Counted from the first letter of the stretch, positions 27,391 through 36,712 are shown. The stretch: DNA of 64,000 nt from Pleurocapsa sp. PCC 7319 (GCF_000332195.1 NZ_KB235922.1:1609902-1673901); one strand, 5' to 3'. Notes: a model not told the origin generated them from the sequence alone. Program-made: numbers and translations.

Positions 27391-27837
27391 AATTTAAATA
27401 TTCTCCGTAACATAGATAACAAGACTATTAATTAAAGAGTTCCCAAAAAAAATGTTAAAATAACATTTAATTCCACAAAATTGATGGCAGCTCAAGTAAA
27501 TATTTTTTTGATTGAAATATTGCTATTGGATTAAATTCAAATCATAAAATTTGCAATATTTAATTTTGCCCAAATAGCTAACAGGGGCTTAAACATATAC
27601 ACTATTTAATTAACCTGAAAACTTTAGGATAAAATACTGATGGTTTACCAATGAAGCTTAGCTTGCTAGTGTCTATTTTAAAAAAATAAAAGCCGACAAA
27701 TTAACTATAGCTGAAGTCAGCAAAGTTTTTACTAACAATAATTAGCAATCTATCTTTAGATTTAATCGAATCTAATTTCCAGGAAAATTTAATAAGTTAC
27801 TTCATCAATATTACTAAACTTAAATCAAATAACGAAA
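27391..27837. other. 447-base non-coding interval inside the taxis operon
   Basis: Lies between the PATAN-REC gene and the CheY-like gene, both on the minus strand. It is AT-rich and has no coding frame of note. At 27450-27468 there is a perfect inverted repeat AAATGTTA-AAA-TAACATTT, about 60 bases upstream of the CheY start, which could be an operator. The length suggests an internal promoter for the cheY-cheW-mcp-cheA group; no clear -35/-10 pair was found by eye. Confidence 0.4.
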
Positions 27838-29022
27838 TCAACCGGACAGCATTCTAATTGGTACGTTAGGCTCAGAAAACTTCTCTATAGTTTGCAGAAT
27901 CTTATCTATTTCAATTGGTTTAGAAAGAAAATCTGATGCTCCACAAACTTTTGCTTTTACTCGGTCAAAGACTCCATCATTCCCTGTCAACATGATAATG
28001 GGAATATCCTGTAATTTAGAAACTCTTCTAATTTGAGTACAGACTTCATAACCATTTAAAATAGGCATTCCTATATCTAAAAATACCATCTTGGGATTAA
28101 CGCTAATTAATTTAGGAACCGCTTGCATCGGTTGTTGAATTCCTAAAAAGCGATAATTAGCTTTGGTAATTATCTGATTCATAATCTGACATACTTGAGG
28201 ACTATCATCTATACAGGCAATTAATGGTTTAGTCCCCAAATTTGTCTGAACTTGACTAGGAATAGCTGGTATAGCTCCATTACTACTAATCGTATCTCGA
28301 TCGGGAACTTCCACTAATTCTAGTAATCCTTTGTATACATAAGGATAGATTGATTTAGTCAGTAGCAATAGATCTTTATTCATTCTTATTGCTAAATCTC
28401 TGAGACTTCTTCGCCCATCTAATAATTTGGTGAAATTTTGATAAACTACTGCTGGAACTGCTTTTAGCAACTGTTCTTTACTCTTTATTCGTGGGGCATG
28501 ATTAGGATCGACAGAGGCAAAGCCACTTTTTACCCAGGCAGACCAATACTGTTGCATCTTTTTGAAAGCAATTTCAATGTCAATACTGAGGGGAGAATAT
28601 CCAGTTGTTTCTCCTATTAGCTCAGTCAGTGATAATGGCTCTCTTTCTAATTCCAAAGCAATTGACTTTTCCTGTTGAAAAAGCTCAAAAAAAACCTCGA
28701 TAATTTTACTGACAATAAGCTCTTGGATAATCTCTGGCGTAGTTAGCTTGCGCTGCAGTAAGATGCCTAAACAATGATATTCGGAACACCTATATTGCTC
28801 ACTATTGCGTAAATTAACTTGCTTTAAGTCGATCTGAGAACAGTATTTATTCAGATGTCTTTGCCATGCTCGGTGAGAATGAGTTCCACCGTCTCCCCAA
28901 ATGAGCTGACCATTATTAAAATATATTTTCCAATGTATACGAGTATCGGCTGATTTAGTCCTAACGTGGGCGATACCTGTAAAAGATTGCTTTTTTAAAT
29001 CATTGAGTAAAGCAAATATCAT
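27838..29022 (-). CDS. PATAN domain (DUF4388-type) response regulator (PixG/PatA-like)
   Basis: A 394-residue protein. The N-terminal PATAN/DUF4388 region (1-260) begins with the strand pattern FTGIAHVRTK and KIYFNNGQLIWGDGG, and ends with a helical part containing LLDGRRSLRDLAIRMNKDLL. The C-terminal receiver (268-390) has IDDSPQVCQ, the phospho-acceptor Asp in VFLDIGMPILNGYEVC, the Thr in IIMLTGNDG and the Lys in FLSKPIEIDK. In cyanobacteria PATAN-type regulators are outputs of CheA systems and interact with pilus motor proteins such as PilB1 or PilC to set the direction of twitching. The gene leads the pix-like set and follows a receiver-less paralogue by 162 bases. Confidence 0.9.
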   Translation of the reverse strand: MIFALLNDLKKQSFTGIAHVRTKSADTRIHWKIYFNNGQLIWGDGGTHSHRAWQRHLNKYCSQIDLKQVNLRNSEQYRCSEYHCLGILLQRKLTTPEIIQELIVSKIIEVFFELFQQEKSIALELEREPLSLTELIGETTGYSPLSIDIEIAFKKMQQYWSAWVKSGFASVDPNHAPRIKSKEQLLKAVPAVVYQNFTKLLDGRRSLRDLAIRMNKDLLLLTKSIYPYVYKGLLELVEVPDRDTISSNGAIPAIPSQVQTNLGTKPLIACIDDSPQVCQIMNQIITKANYRFLGIQQPMQAVPKLISVNPKMVFLDIGMPILNGYEVCTQIRRVSKLQDIPIIMLTGNDGVFDRVKAKVCGASDFLSKPIEIDKILQTIEKFSEPNVPIRMLSG

Positions 29023-29184
29023 TTTGTAGAATAATCGTTTATTTATCTACATAAAACTATAAGTCTTGCAATTGTATCTTGGCATCGGTGGATATAAGTA
29101 AAAATATCAGTATTAATAAATAAAAAAAACATCAAGCTGTTGAAGTTTGCAGATATTTTCACTTAACAATAAGAATAGATCTGT

Positions 29185-29952
29185 TTATCTTTCAACCTTG
29201 CCTGTTCGATATAATTCAGGTAGATCGGAAATTTCTAATAATCGTAAATATCCTTTGAAAAAGTAAGGGATTAATCCACAAGTTAAGTCCAAAACATTTT
29301 TATCCATCTTTATTGCTAAATCTCTTAAAGTTCTTTTTCCGTTAAGCAATCGAGACATATTAGTAAAAATAATATCTGGTACTTGTTGTTTTAACTCTAG
29401 ATATTGTTTGAGGAGAGGAGCATGATGAGGAGAGCAGGAAGCTAAACCTTTACTACCCCATGCAGACCAATTTGTTTGGGCTTGAAATAGCATTTGTTCT
29501 AGATTGATAAAATCCAAAGACAAGCTAAATCCAACCTTTAGTAAGTAATGAGCTGATGTATTTTGAATATTGTATTCAAGAGAATTATGATATTCTTTTT
29601 GTAATAAATCAAAGAAAATTTCTTGACAAATAGTTTCCATCAAAGCTTTTAATTTTTCTCGTTTAATTACTCTTCTTTGTAGTAAAACCGTAATTAAATA
29701 GTAATTAAGCGATCTGATTTCACTTTGATGTCTCAAAACAAGTAAACTAGTATTTACCTCAGGACAATAGTAGGTCAGATTTCTCTGTAAAGAACGATTG
29801 ACATGAGAACCTCCTTCTGTCCATAAATACTTACCTCGGTAGAAAAACATTTCCCACTGCTTCTCATCCTGAGATCTGATGGTCAAAATACCTGTGAATT
29901 CACATCGATTAAGAGAGATAAGCTGTTCTCCTAGCTTACTGTTAGCGCTCAT
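29185..29952 (-). CDS. PATAN domain protein lacking a receiver
   Basis: A 255-residue paralogue of the PATAN part of the next gene. Matching segments include FTGILTIRSQDEKQWEMFFY, TEGGSHVNRSLQRNL, SKGLASCSPHHAPLL and LLNGKRTLRDLAIKMDKNVL. The frame stops exactly where the neighbour's receiver would begin, and the short tail RTGKVER plus the 162 bases beyond show no receiver remnant visible to me. Without the receiver it cannot take phosphate from CheA; it may compete with or dimerise with the full-length protein, or bind the pilus motor constitutively. It is the first gene of the operon on the minus strand; its promoter must lie in 29953-30137, shared with divergent rsmI. Confidence 0.85.
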   Translation of the reverse strand: MSANSKLGEQLISLNRCEFTGILTIRSQDEKQWEMFFYRGKYLWTEGGSHVNRSLQRNLTYYCPEVNTSLLVLRHQSEIRSLNYYLITVLLQRRVIKREKLKALMETICQEIFFDLLQKEYHNSLEYNIQNTSAHYLLKVGFSLSLDFINLEQMLFQAQTNWSAWGSKGLASCSPHHAPLLKQYLELKQQVPDIIFTNMSRLLNGKRTLRDLAIKMDKNVLDLTCGLIPYFFKGYLRLLEISDLPELYRTGKVER

Positions 29953-30137
29953 TAAAATATTAATTTAGTGAAGAGTGAACAGAACAATAGTTGATGACAA
30001 CAACCGCAATTTTATTGTTGATTAGTTGAAGTTGCCACTTTGTTAAAATGCTTGCTCATAGTTATTAGTTGGTATAGTCAGTGAGCTAAATTGGGCAATC
30101 AGGCTAATCTAATCGCTATCTTGATACATAAATTAAA

Positions 30138-30986
30138 ATGACAAACGAATCACATTTGGGAAAACTGTATCTTGTTGGCACTCCCATCGGGAACCTAGAA
30201 GATATTACTCTAAGGGCGACGCGCATTCTCAGGGAAGTAGATTTAATTGCTGCTGAAGATACTCGTCGAACTGGTAAATTATTGCAACACTTACAAATTG
30301 ACAAGCCTCAAATTAGTTACCACGAACATAATCATAACTCTCGAATTCCAGAGTTGATATCCCACCTTAAACAAGGAAAAAATATTGCTCTAGTCACGGA
30401 TGCGGGAATGCCGAGTATTTCTGATCCTGGGTATAAATTGGTAAGAGAGGCGATCGCCAGTAATATTAGAGTGATTCCTATTCCTGGTGGTACAGCAGTT
30501 ATCAGTGCCTTGGCTGCATCGGGTTTGCCCACAGATAGATTTATTTTTGAAGGTTTTTTGCCCCAGAAAGAGCAAGACCGCCAAGCTAGACTAGAGTTAT
30601 TACGTAACGAAACTCGTACTATCGTGTTTTACGAAGCACCCCATCGTTTAGTTAAAACTTTGAAAGATTTAGAAATAGCTCTAGGAGTAAGAGAAATTGT
30701 TCTGGGACGGGAGATAACTAAAATACATGAGGAGTTCTGGCGCGGAAGTATTGCTGAGGCGATCGCTTTATATACCGAGCTGCGCCAACCTAAGGGAGAA
30801 TATACCTTAGTGCTCAGGGGGGCAGCAGAAAATAATCTTATGATGTCGGAAGCAGAACTAAAAATTGAATTACAACAGCTATTAGATCAGGGCATGACGC
30901 GATCGCAAGCTAGTCGTCATCTCGCTAAGTTAACTTCTCTATCTCGAAGAGAAATTTATCAACTAGATTTAAACATTGAAAGTTAA
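30138..30986 (+). CDS. rsmI: 16S rRNA (cytidine1402-2'-O)-methyltransferase RsmI
   Basis: A 282-residue tetrapyrrole methylase-fold enzyme. Signatures: LYLVGTPIGNLEDITLRA at the N-terminus, IAAEDTRRTGKLLQHL, SYHEHN, ALVTDAGMPSISDPGY, the Pro-Gly-Gly SAM loop PIPGGTAVISALAASGLPTD, and FYEAPHRL. RsmI methylates the ribose of C1402 in the ribosomal P site, together with RsmH. Length and order of motifs are normal. The start ATG at 30138 is well placed before the first conserved strand. It is followed by a probable co-transcribed amidohydrolase gene only 6 bases later. Confidence 0.95.
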   Translation: MTNESHLGKLYLVGTPIGNLEDITLRATRILREVDLIAAEDTRRTGKLLQHLQIDKPQISYHEHNHNSRIPELISHLKQGKNIALVTDAGMPSISDPGYKLVREAIASNIRVIPIPGGTAVISALAASGLPTDRFIFEGFLPQKEQDRQARLELLRNETRTIVFYEAPHRLVKTLKDLEIALGVREIVLGREITKIHEEFWRGSIAEAIALYTELRQPKGEYTLVLRGAAENNLMMSEAELKIELQQLLDQGMTRSQASRHLAKLTSLSRREIYQLDLNIES

Positions 30987-30992
30987 TTATTG

Positions 30993-32294
30993 ATGGTTTT
31001 TAAAAGTAAATCTTACTGGTTAAAAAATGCTCATGTTCCAAATTGTCTCATTGAGTCAGATAATTGTCGGCATCAGACAAGAGAAGGTTTATATCTAGTT
31101 GACTTAAAAATTAGTAATGGCAAAATCGAGCAAGTTTCAGCCGCCAATACTGTTAAAGCAGAATCAATTCCCTATTTAGATTTACGACATCAGATAGTTT
31201 TACCCTGCTTTGTAGACGTTCATACTCATTTAGATAAAGGGCATATCTGGGAGCGATCGCCTAATCTTGATGGTACTTTTGATATGGCTTTGGATAGAGC
31301 GATCGCCGATGCGGAAAAGTATTGGCAACCTGAAGATGTTTACCGTCGCTTGGAATTTGGCTTAAAGTGTAGCTATGCCCATGGTACAAAAGCAATTCGT
31401 ACCCACATAGATTCCTATGGAAAACAAGCACAGATTAGCTTAGATGTGTTCCAAAACTTACAGACAGCTTGGCAGGATAAAATCACCTTACAAGCAGTGA
31501 GTCTGGTTAGCTTAGACTACTATCAAACTCTTGAAGGAATAGCACTAGCAGATAAAATTGCTGACATGGGCGGTATCTTAGGCGGGGTTGCTTATCAAAA
31601 TCCCGATTTAAATACTCAATTAGATACAATATTTACCTTAGCCAAAGAGAGAAATCTCGATCTAGATTTTCATGCAGATGAAAACGGCGATCCACATTCT
31701 TTATGTCTGCAAAAGATCGCTCAGGCTAAACTACGTCATAATTTTCAGAATCATATAACTTGTGGACATTGCTGTAGTCTAGCAGTACAGTCTCCTGAAG
31801 TACTTCACAAAACCATTGACCTAGTTAAACAAGCTAAGATCGCCGTTGTTAGTTTGCCTATGTGCAACCTATATTTGCAGGATCGTCAAGCAGCAGTAAC
31901 TCCTTATTGGCGGGGTGTAACCAGAGTCAAGGAATTACAACAACATGATATTCCAGTGGCTTTTGCCAGTGATAATTGTCGCGATCCCTTTTTTGGCTTT
32001 GGCGATCATGATGTGTTGGAAGTATTTGAACAAGCAGTTAGAATTGCTCATCTAGATACCCCATATGCTAATTGGATCGAGAGCGTGACCAAGACTCCCG
32101 CAAGTTTAATGGGTTTAAACAATCAAGGAAAAATATTAGCAGGGAATTCAGCCGATTTAATTATTTTTTCTGCCCGTTACTTTAGCGAGTTATTATCCCG
32201 TCCACAAAGCGATCGCCTTGTTATTCGCAACGGAAAGCAGATTGATACTAAACTACCTGACTACAGCGAATTAGACGATCTAATTATTCAATAG
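30993..32294 (+). CDS. Cytosine deaminase-like amidohydrolase
   Basis: About 433 residues from the ATG at 30993 (a TTG lies one codon upstream). Metal-binding motifs of the amidohydrolase superfamily are in order: the HxH in FVDVHTHLDKGHIW, His in the DLDFHADENGDPHS segment, the strand-end His in HITCGHCCSL and the catalytic Asp in AFASDNCRDPFFGFGDHD. This set matches CodA-type cytosine deaminases, which convert cytosine to uracil, or close relatives acting on other cyclic amidines. The substrate cannot be fixed from sequence. It follows rsmI by 6 bases and is likely in the same transcript. A TTAGCTTTTAGC repeat follows the stop. Confidence 0.85.
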   Translation: MVFKSKSYWLKNAHVPNCLIESDNCRHQTREGLYLVDLKISNGKIEQVSAANTVKAESIPYLDLRHQIVLPCFVDVHTHLDKGHIWERSPNLDGTFDMALDRAIADAEKYWQPEDVYRRLEFGLKCSYAHGTKAIRTHIDSYGKQAQISLDVFQNLQTAWQDKITLQAVSLVSLDYYQTLEGIALADKIADMGGILGGVAYQNPDLNTQLDTIFTLAKERNLDLDFHADENGDPHSLCLQKIAQAKLRHNFQNHITCGHCCSLAVQSPEVLHKTIDLVKQAKIAVVSLPMCNLYLQDRQAAVTPYWRGVTRVKELQQHDIPVAFASDNCRDPFFGFGDHDVLEVFEQAVRIAHLDTPYANWIESVTKTPASLMGLNNQGKILAGNSADLIIFSARYFSELLSRPQSDRLVIRNGKQIDTKLPDYSELDDLIIQ

Positions 32295-32297
32295 CTC

Positions 32298-32330
32298 TTA
32301 GCCGTTAGCTTTTAGCTTTTAGCTTTAAAG
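32298..32330 (+). repeat. Short tandem TTAGC-type repeat between convergent genes
   Basis: Just after the deaminase stop, units related to TTAGCTTTTAGC occur in tandem, starting TTAGCCGTTAGC. This belongs to the short tandem repeats seen elsewhere in the window. It lies in the 46-base space between two convergent genes; no terminator hairpin is visible. Confidence 0.6.
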
Positions 32331-32340
32331 ATAAGTCTTA

Positions 32341-33357
32341 TTAGATTGATTCTTGTAATATATATCTAGCCGCAGCAATTCCAGACAACACGGCACCTTC
32401 AATTTTAGGAGAAACAAAAGCATCTCCTGCCATAACTAAAGGTAATTCTGGCAAGGCTAAATAAGGTTTACTATAAAATGTTTTCGGCAAACTATAACGC
32501 CAACGATGTACTTGATATTTAATTACGGGCGAGTTAATCCAGGAAGATGCAGCCCCAAGTAATTTTTGAGCAATTTCTGTATCACTGTAATTCCAGTAAG
32601 TATCACTAAAGTGTGGATAAGCATGGAGAGTGATTGCGTAACCATTGGGGGAAATGCCTTTTTGAGAGTTAGAAGCTAGCCAAACCAAAGATTCATCTTC
32701 AAGAGCTAAACCCCCTGGAGTAGGAATACTACTGGGTTTTTCTAGCAGAGCTAATACAGCAATGCACCGATGGTAACTAATTTGTTCCAAAGATGTTCTA
32801 ATTGATGTTGCTAAATCTATTTGAGAATTGTCTAATAAGTCTAGAGATTGAGGTACAGGAGGTGTCATAACGAGAATATCCCCCCGAAACTGCTGATTCT
32901 CTTCTGTTTCTATTAACCATTGAGTTTCGTAATTGAGTTTAACTACTCTAGTACTAGTGTGAACCTCTAAATCTTGAGCTAAATACTTAGCGATACTACG
33001 AGTACCTTTAACGCCACAGTAACGGGATTTGCCATCTACTTTACCAAAACCTCTACACCATTCTCTGATTACTCCCTGTTTTAACCAATCATCAACCCAA
33101 ACCTGAAACTCTGGCTGTTTGACACTGAAATATTGCGCACCATAGTCAAATACTCCTTCAATATCTTCTGAATAGTTAATACGACGGGTAGCCAAACGTC
33201 CGCCTATTCCTCTTCCTTTATCTAACACTGTCACTTTCATCCCTCTACGTTGTAGGAGAGTAGCAATAATTAATCCTGAAATTCCGCCGCCAATAATAAT
33301 ACACGCAGAACTGTCTTTCAATTGCTTCAGCTCTTGTTTCTGTTCGTTTCTAAGCAT
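32341..33357 (-). CDS. FAD/NAD(P)-dependent oxidoreductase, renalase-like
   Basis: A 338-residue flavoprotein. The dinucleotide-binding motif is CIIIGGGISGLIIATLLQRR, followed by VTVLDKGRGIGGRLATRR and the family-typical FDYGAQYFSVKQPEFQ. The C-terminal FAD segment is LVMAGDAFVSPKIEGAVLSG. These features place it in the bacterial renalase-like family, whose characterised members oxidise aberrant dihydro-NAD(P) isomers. Many cyanobacterial homologues are annotated only as NAD(P)/FAD oxidoreductases, so the substrate is inferred with caution. It has its own upstream region of 300 bases shared with the divergent lysozyme gene. Confidence 0.88.
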   Translation of the reverse strand: MLRNEQKQELKQLKDSSACIIIGGGISGLIIATLLQRRGMKVTVLDKGRGIGGRLATRRINYSEDIEGVFDYGAQYFSVKQPEFQVWVDDWLKQGVIREWCRGFGKVDGKSRYCGVKGTRSIAKYLAQDLEVHTSTRVVKLNYETQWLIETEENQQFRGDILVMTPPVPQSLDLLDNSQIDLATSIRTSLEQISYHRCIAVLALLEKPSSIPTPGGLALEDESLVWLASNSQKGISPNGYAITLHAYPHFSDTYWNYSDTEIAQKLLGAASSWINSPVIKYQVHRWRYSLPKTFYSKPYLALPELPLVMAGDAFVSPKIEGAVLSGIAAARYILQESI

Positions 33358-33657
33358 ATTTAAGTTCTAAATTGAATTGAAAAAATTGGCGATTACTTTT
33401 GAGCTATTTACTATTTGCTATTGACGTTCAGCGATATACTGATTATCTTTTTGTTGATTTCAGATACTATTTTGCTCGGTAAATTGTGGCATGCACCTAC
33501 TAGAGCAACAGTTTAGTACTTAAAGGTATTAGCAAAGAGCTATTCTTATAAACTTAACCATCGTGGTTAATTTGAGATTACATAGTTTTTTACAGAAATC
33601 AGTTATGAATATAAACTGCACATTTACTTAAGCAATAATACTCATAAAAAATTCAAT
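33358..33657. promoter_or_regulatory. Divergent intergenic region with a 17-bp inverted repeat
   Basis: Three hundred bases between the oxidoreductase (minus) and lysozyme (plus) starts. At 33554-33570 there is a perfect inverted repeat TTAACCA-TCG-TGGTTAA, 87 bases ahead of the lysozyme start. It has the form of a dimeric repressor or activator site. A TTATAA sequence a few bases upstream might be a -10 box. No regulator was identified. Confidence 0.4.
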
Positions 33658-34344
33658 ATGTTTTTGACAACTAGCAATATCAAAAAATACCACCATTCAG
33701 CAATAATTTTGGGATTGGCTTTGACTTTCTCTGGGGTATTCACCCTTAGCTCTCAAGCTGCTGATGAATTTGACAAAAATACTAATGCTAGTAGTCAATC
33801 AAAGATGAATAAGCTGCATGGCGATAATACACCTAATATTCCTCAAAAGGAGACAATTATCGCTTCAAATCTTCAAGTTCTACCTGCTACCCTAAATTTG
33901 GTAAAACAGTTTGAAGGCTTTCGTTCCTATTCTTATTTTGATACTAGTGGTTTACCAGTGATTGGTTATGGACAAACGAGAATTAACGGTAGAACTGTCA
34001 CCATGGGACAGTATATTAGCCAAGCTCAGGCTGATGTTGCTTTAGAGCAGGAATTGTACCATATTCAAAGTATTGTCTTGTCCCATGTAAAAGTAGACGT
34101 AAATCCTCATCAGTTAGGGGCATTAACTTCCTTAGTTTTTAATGCAGGCACAGGCATACTAACCAATAGCACCTTAATTAGAAAACTTAACGCTGGGGAT
34201 TATGCAGGGGCTGCCAACGAATTTCCTCGTTGGAATAAAGCTCATCAAGGAGGTCGCTTGGTGGTATTTCCTGGTTTGACTAGACGCAGACTAGAGGAGA
34301 AAAAGTTATTTTTAACTCCTTACAACCACATAGCAAGTAATTAG
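33658..34344 (+). CDS. Secreted GH24 lysozyme (phage-type muramidase)
   Basis: A 228-residue protein. Residues 1-35 form a signal peptide (basic start, hydrophobic core, Ser-Ser-Gln-Ala-Ala cleavage region). After a 45-residue Asn/Ser-rich linker comes the T4-lysozyme-like GH24 domain (about 75-220): catalytic Glu in LVKQFEGFRSYSYFDTSG, the Asp/Thr of the same loop, VIGYGQTRINGR, and the helical LGALTSLVFNAGTGIL plus FPGLTRRRLEEKKLF. It would cleave peptidoglycan in the periplasm or outside the cell. No holin, spanin or phage gene is nearby, so this is a chromosomal cell-wall enzyme or defence factor, not a prophage remnant. It converges with the DUF2301 gene, 6 bases between stops. Confidence 0.9.
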   Translation: MFLTTSNIKKYHHSAIILGLALTFSGVFTLSSQAADEFDKNTNASSQSKMNKLHGDNTPNIPQKETIIASNLQVLPATLNLVKQFEGFRSYSYFDTSGLPVIGYGQTRINGRTVTMGQYISQAQADVALEQELYHIQSIVLSHVKVDVNPHQLGALTSLVFNAGTGILTNSTLIRKLNAGDYAGAANEFPRWNKAHQGGRLVVFPGLTRRRLEEKKLFLTPYNHIASN

Positions 34345-34350
34345 ATATTG

Positions 34351-35016
34351 TTAGTTATTTAATTTGAGCTTCTTGTTTTCTTGCTCTTTCAAATAAGCAA
34401 ATACGGACTTATCGCCGATATCTGGATCAATCATCTGGATCATTTTTCTAATTGCAAAGACACTAAAGCCAATTGACCAAATTCCCAATAATGCTTGTTC
34501 CATTGCCACAGGAATGATTCCTGTCATGTGCCCTAATAATAGTAATGGGACGATGGGAGTCAGGATTTTGGTTTCCATACGATTAAAACAGGCAGCTTCT
34601 TTGAAATAAATTCCCGTCAAAGCAGCAAAGGTAAAGCCTGTACCAAACAAAGTTAGAGGATGATTGTAGATATATAGCGCTAAAGGTTGATTGCTTTGAG
34701 TAGCGATCGCAATTGTGGCAACTGTCCCAATAATCCAAAAACCTTGCAGTAATCGATGTAAAGGCTTCATGTATATATGAATATAGACTAAGCTAACTCC
34801 CAAGCCTAAAGTAAACAGCGCAAATAAGGGGGTAATAGCTGGTAAAGCTGCTTCTCCTTGGGCAAAGAATAGATTACTGGCGATCGCAAAACTAGCTGCG
34901 GCAATAACTAGTCCTGCACGATAGATAATAACTTCTATGCGATCTTTTTTGGTGATTGTATACTCGCCAAATTGCCCTTGATAGGTTTGGGGTTCTTTAT
35001 CTAAAATGGCAATCAT
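34351..35016 (-). CDS. DUF2301 integral membrane protein
   Basis: A 221-residue protein with about six transmembrane helices. Family-like segments are FGEYTITKKDRIEVIIYRAG at the N-terminus, VYIHIYMKPLHRLLQGFW, and ALTGIYFKEAACFNRMETK, with a charged tail EQENKKLKLNN in the cytoplasm. DUF2301 proteins are shared by cyanobacteria and plant plastids, and their function is not established. The length is normal. It stands on the minus strand between the lysozyme and ycf46 genes. Confidence 0.85.
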   Translation of the reverse strand: MIAILDKEPQTYQGQFGEYTITKKDRIEVIIYRAGLVIAAASFAIASNLFFAQGEAALPAITPLFALFTLGLGVSLVYIHIYMKPLHRLLQGFWIIGTVATIAIATQSNQPLALYIYNHPLTLFGTGFTFAALTGIYFKEAACFNRMETKILTPIVPLLLLGHMTGIIPVAMEQALLGIWSIGFSVFAIRKMIQMIDPDIGDKSVFAYLKEQENKKLKLNN

Positions 35017-35191
35017 GATTTTAATTAGAGATGGGATGATAAATTATCTTATATAACAAAGCTTACGTATCTGAATTTCAGAAGTCAAACACCAAGAGGG
35101 TTTAAAGAAGCTTCAACTTCTCAAATATATTTTCAATATATTCTCTATCTTAAATGACAAACTTAGAATATGGTTTAGTGGCGGGAGGATG

Positions 35192-36712
35192 TCAACTTCC
35201 AATTTTCGACTGCAAAGGCACAAACTGCTGTTCGGCTTCCTTTATCTCCTCAAAAGATGCCGACTGCGCCCTACCTTCTTTCAACCAATTCCGTAATTCG
35301 GTAATGGTTTCCTGCTGAGAAACCGATAAAGGTACTTGACGTTTGAGAGCATGAGAAATATCTTTGGTTGTAAACTCCCGCCCCTGATTAAATCCGAAAT
35401 ACATCCCATCAATAATTGCCTGTTCTATTTCTGCCCCGACATAACCTTCAGACTGCCTTGCTAACATGGCAACATCGAAATCTTTAGGTAATCTATTTCG
35501 CTTACTTAAATGTGCGTTCAGAATCTCCTGTCTCTCAGTTACAGTGGGTAAATCGAGGAAGAAAATCTCATCAAAGCGTCCTTTTCGTAATAACTCTGGA
35601 GGCAAATTAGAAATATTATTGGCAGTAGCAACTACAAAACAAGGTGCTGTCTTGTTCTGCATCCAGATCAGAATTGTGCCCAATAACCGTTTGCTGACTC
35701 CGTCATCACGACCGCCAAAAGCTTTCTCTATCTCATCAATCCAGAGAATACAGGGGGCAACCCTCTCGGCTAACTGTAATGCCCTTTGAGTTCTTGCTGC
35801 TGATTCCCCTATCAAAGAGCCTAATAACGAACCCAGTTCTAGGTGAAGTAAAGGTAACCGCCATATACTACTAATCATCTTGACGGCGAGACTTTTACCC
35901 GTACCAGAAATACCAATCAGAGCGATACCTTTGGGGGCTGGTAAGCCATAGTTACGAGCTGCCTGGGAAAAGACACATTTGCGCAACCGCAACCATTCCT
36001 TTAAAACTGCTAAACCGCCCACATCTCTTGGAGTTTCATGAATGGTATAGAATTCTAACGCCTGACTCTCGCGAATAATTTGTTTCTTCTCTTCAATAAC
36101 TAAATTAATATCGCGGTCATCTAAGACCCCATCGCTCACAATAGCTTTGGTAAATACTCGTTGTGCCTGGGCTGCGGTCAATCCTAAAGCTGCCTGTACC
36201 AGTTTTTCTCTGCCTAACTTAGTTAAGTTTACTCGCACTCCTGGAGTCTGACTTAATCTTTGTAGTACGGTTTCTAGCTCATTAGTTTCGGGTAAAGGAA
36301 ACTCAATGATTACCGTTTCATCTCTCAACTCCAGAGGAATTTTTACCGAAGGTACAGTAATTAGAATCGATTTCTTACTAAATTTAAGCTTTTGGGCAAC
36401 GCTGCGGAGTTTGCGCTTAAATTGGGGGTTACTCCAGCAATCATGAAAATCCTTGAGGACAAATAAACCATCACTATCAGCTTGCTCTATCTGTTTTAAA
36501 GCGGAAAAAGGATCGTGGGCGGTCGGTATTGAAACAGACCAATTAGTGATTGCTTGAAAGCCATCAGCAACATCCCAACCAAGACAAGGACGTTTAGCGC
36601 GATCGCAAACTTGTTTAACGCTATGTAATGCGCGTTCTTCTTCTGTTGAGACTAATACTATTAGAGTAAAACGCGATCTCAAGTAAATGTCTAATTTTTG
36701 CTCAAACGCCAT
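35192..36712 (-). CDS. ycf46: Ycf46 AAA-type ATPase
   Basis: A 506-residue protein. An N-terminal region (1-225) contains the FTLIVLVSTEEERAL start and LFVLKDFHDCW typical of Ycf46. The AAA module (about 230-460) has Walker A GISGTGKSLAVKM, Walker B CILWIDEIEKAF, a sensor region VVATANNISNLPPELLRKGR with the arginine finger, and the lid GYVGAEIEQAIIDG. Ycf46 is encoded in red-algal plastids and all major cyanobacteria; in Synechocystis it has been linked to inorganic carbon use and photosynthesis. Substrates are unknown. The start ATG at 36712 is followed upstream by a REP-like repeat and tandem repeats, then the glycan locus. Confidence 0.92.
   Translation of the reverse strand: MAFEQKLDIYLRSRFTLIVLVSTEEERALHSVKQVCDRAKRPCLGWDVADGFQAITNWSVSIPTAHDPFSALKQIEQADSDGLFVLKDFHDCWSNPQFKRKLRSVAQKLKFSKKSILITVPSVKIPLELRDETVIIEFPLPETNELETVLQRLSQTPGVRVNLTKLGREKLVQAALGLTAAQAQRVFTKAIVSDGVLDDRDINLVIEEKKQIIRESQALEFYTIHETPRDVGGLAVLKEWLRLRKCVFSQAARNYGLPAPKGIALIGISGTGKSLAVKMISSIWRLPLLHLELGSLLGSLIGESAARTQRALQLAERVAPCILWIDEIEKAFGGRDDGVSKRLLGTILIWMQNKTAPCFVVATANNISNLPPELLRKGRFDEIFFLDLPTVTERQEILNAHLSKRNRLPKDFDVAMLARQSEGYVGAEIEQAIIDGMYFGFNQGREFTTKDISHALKRQVPLSVSQQETITELRNWLKEGRAQSASFEEIKEAEQQFVPLQSKIGS

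Noticed and set aside
33658-34344. Prophage lysis module
   Set aside because: The lysozyme has a Sec signal peptide and no holin, spanin, integrase or structural gene nearby.
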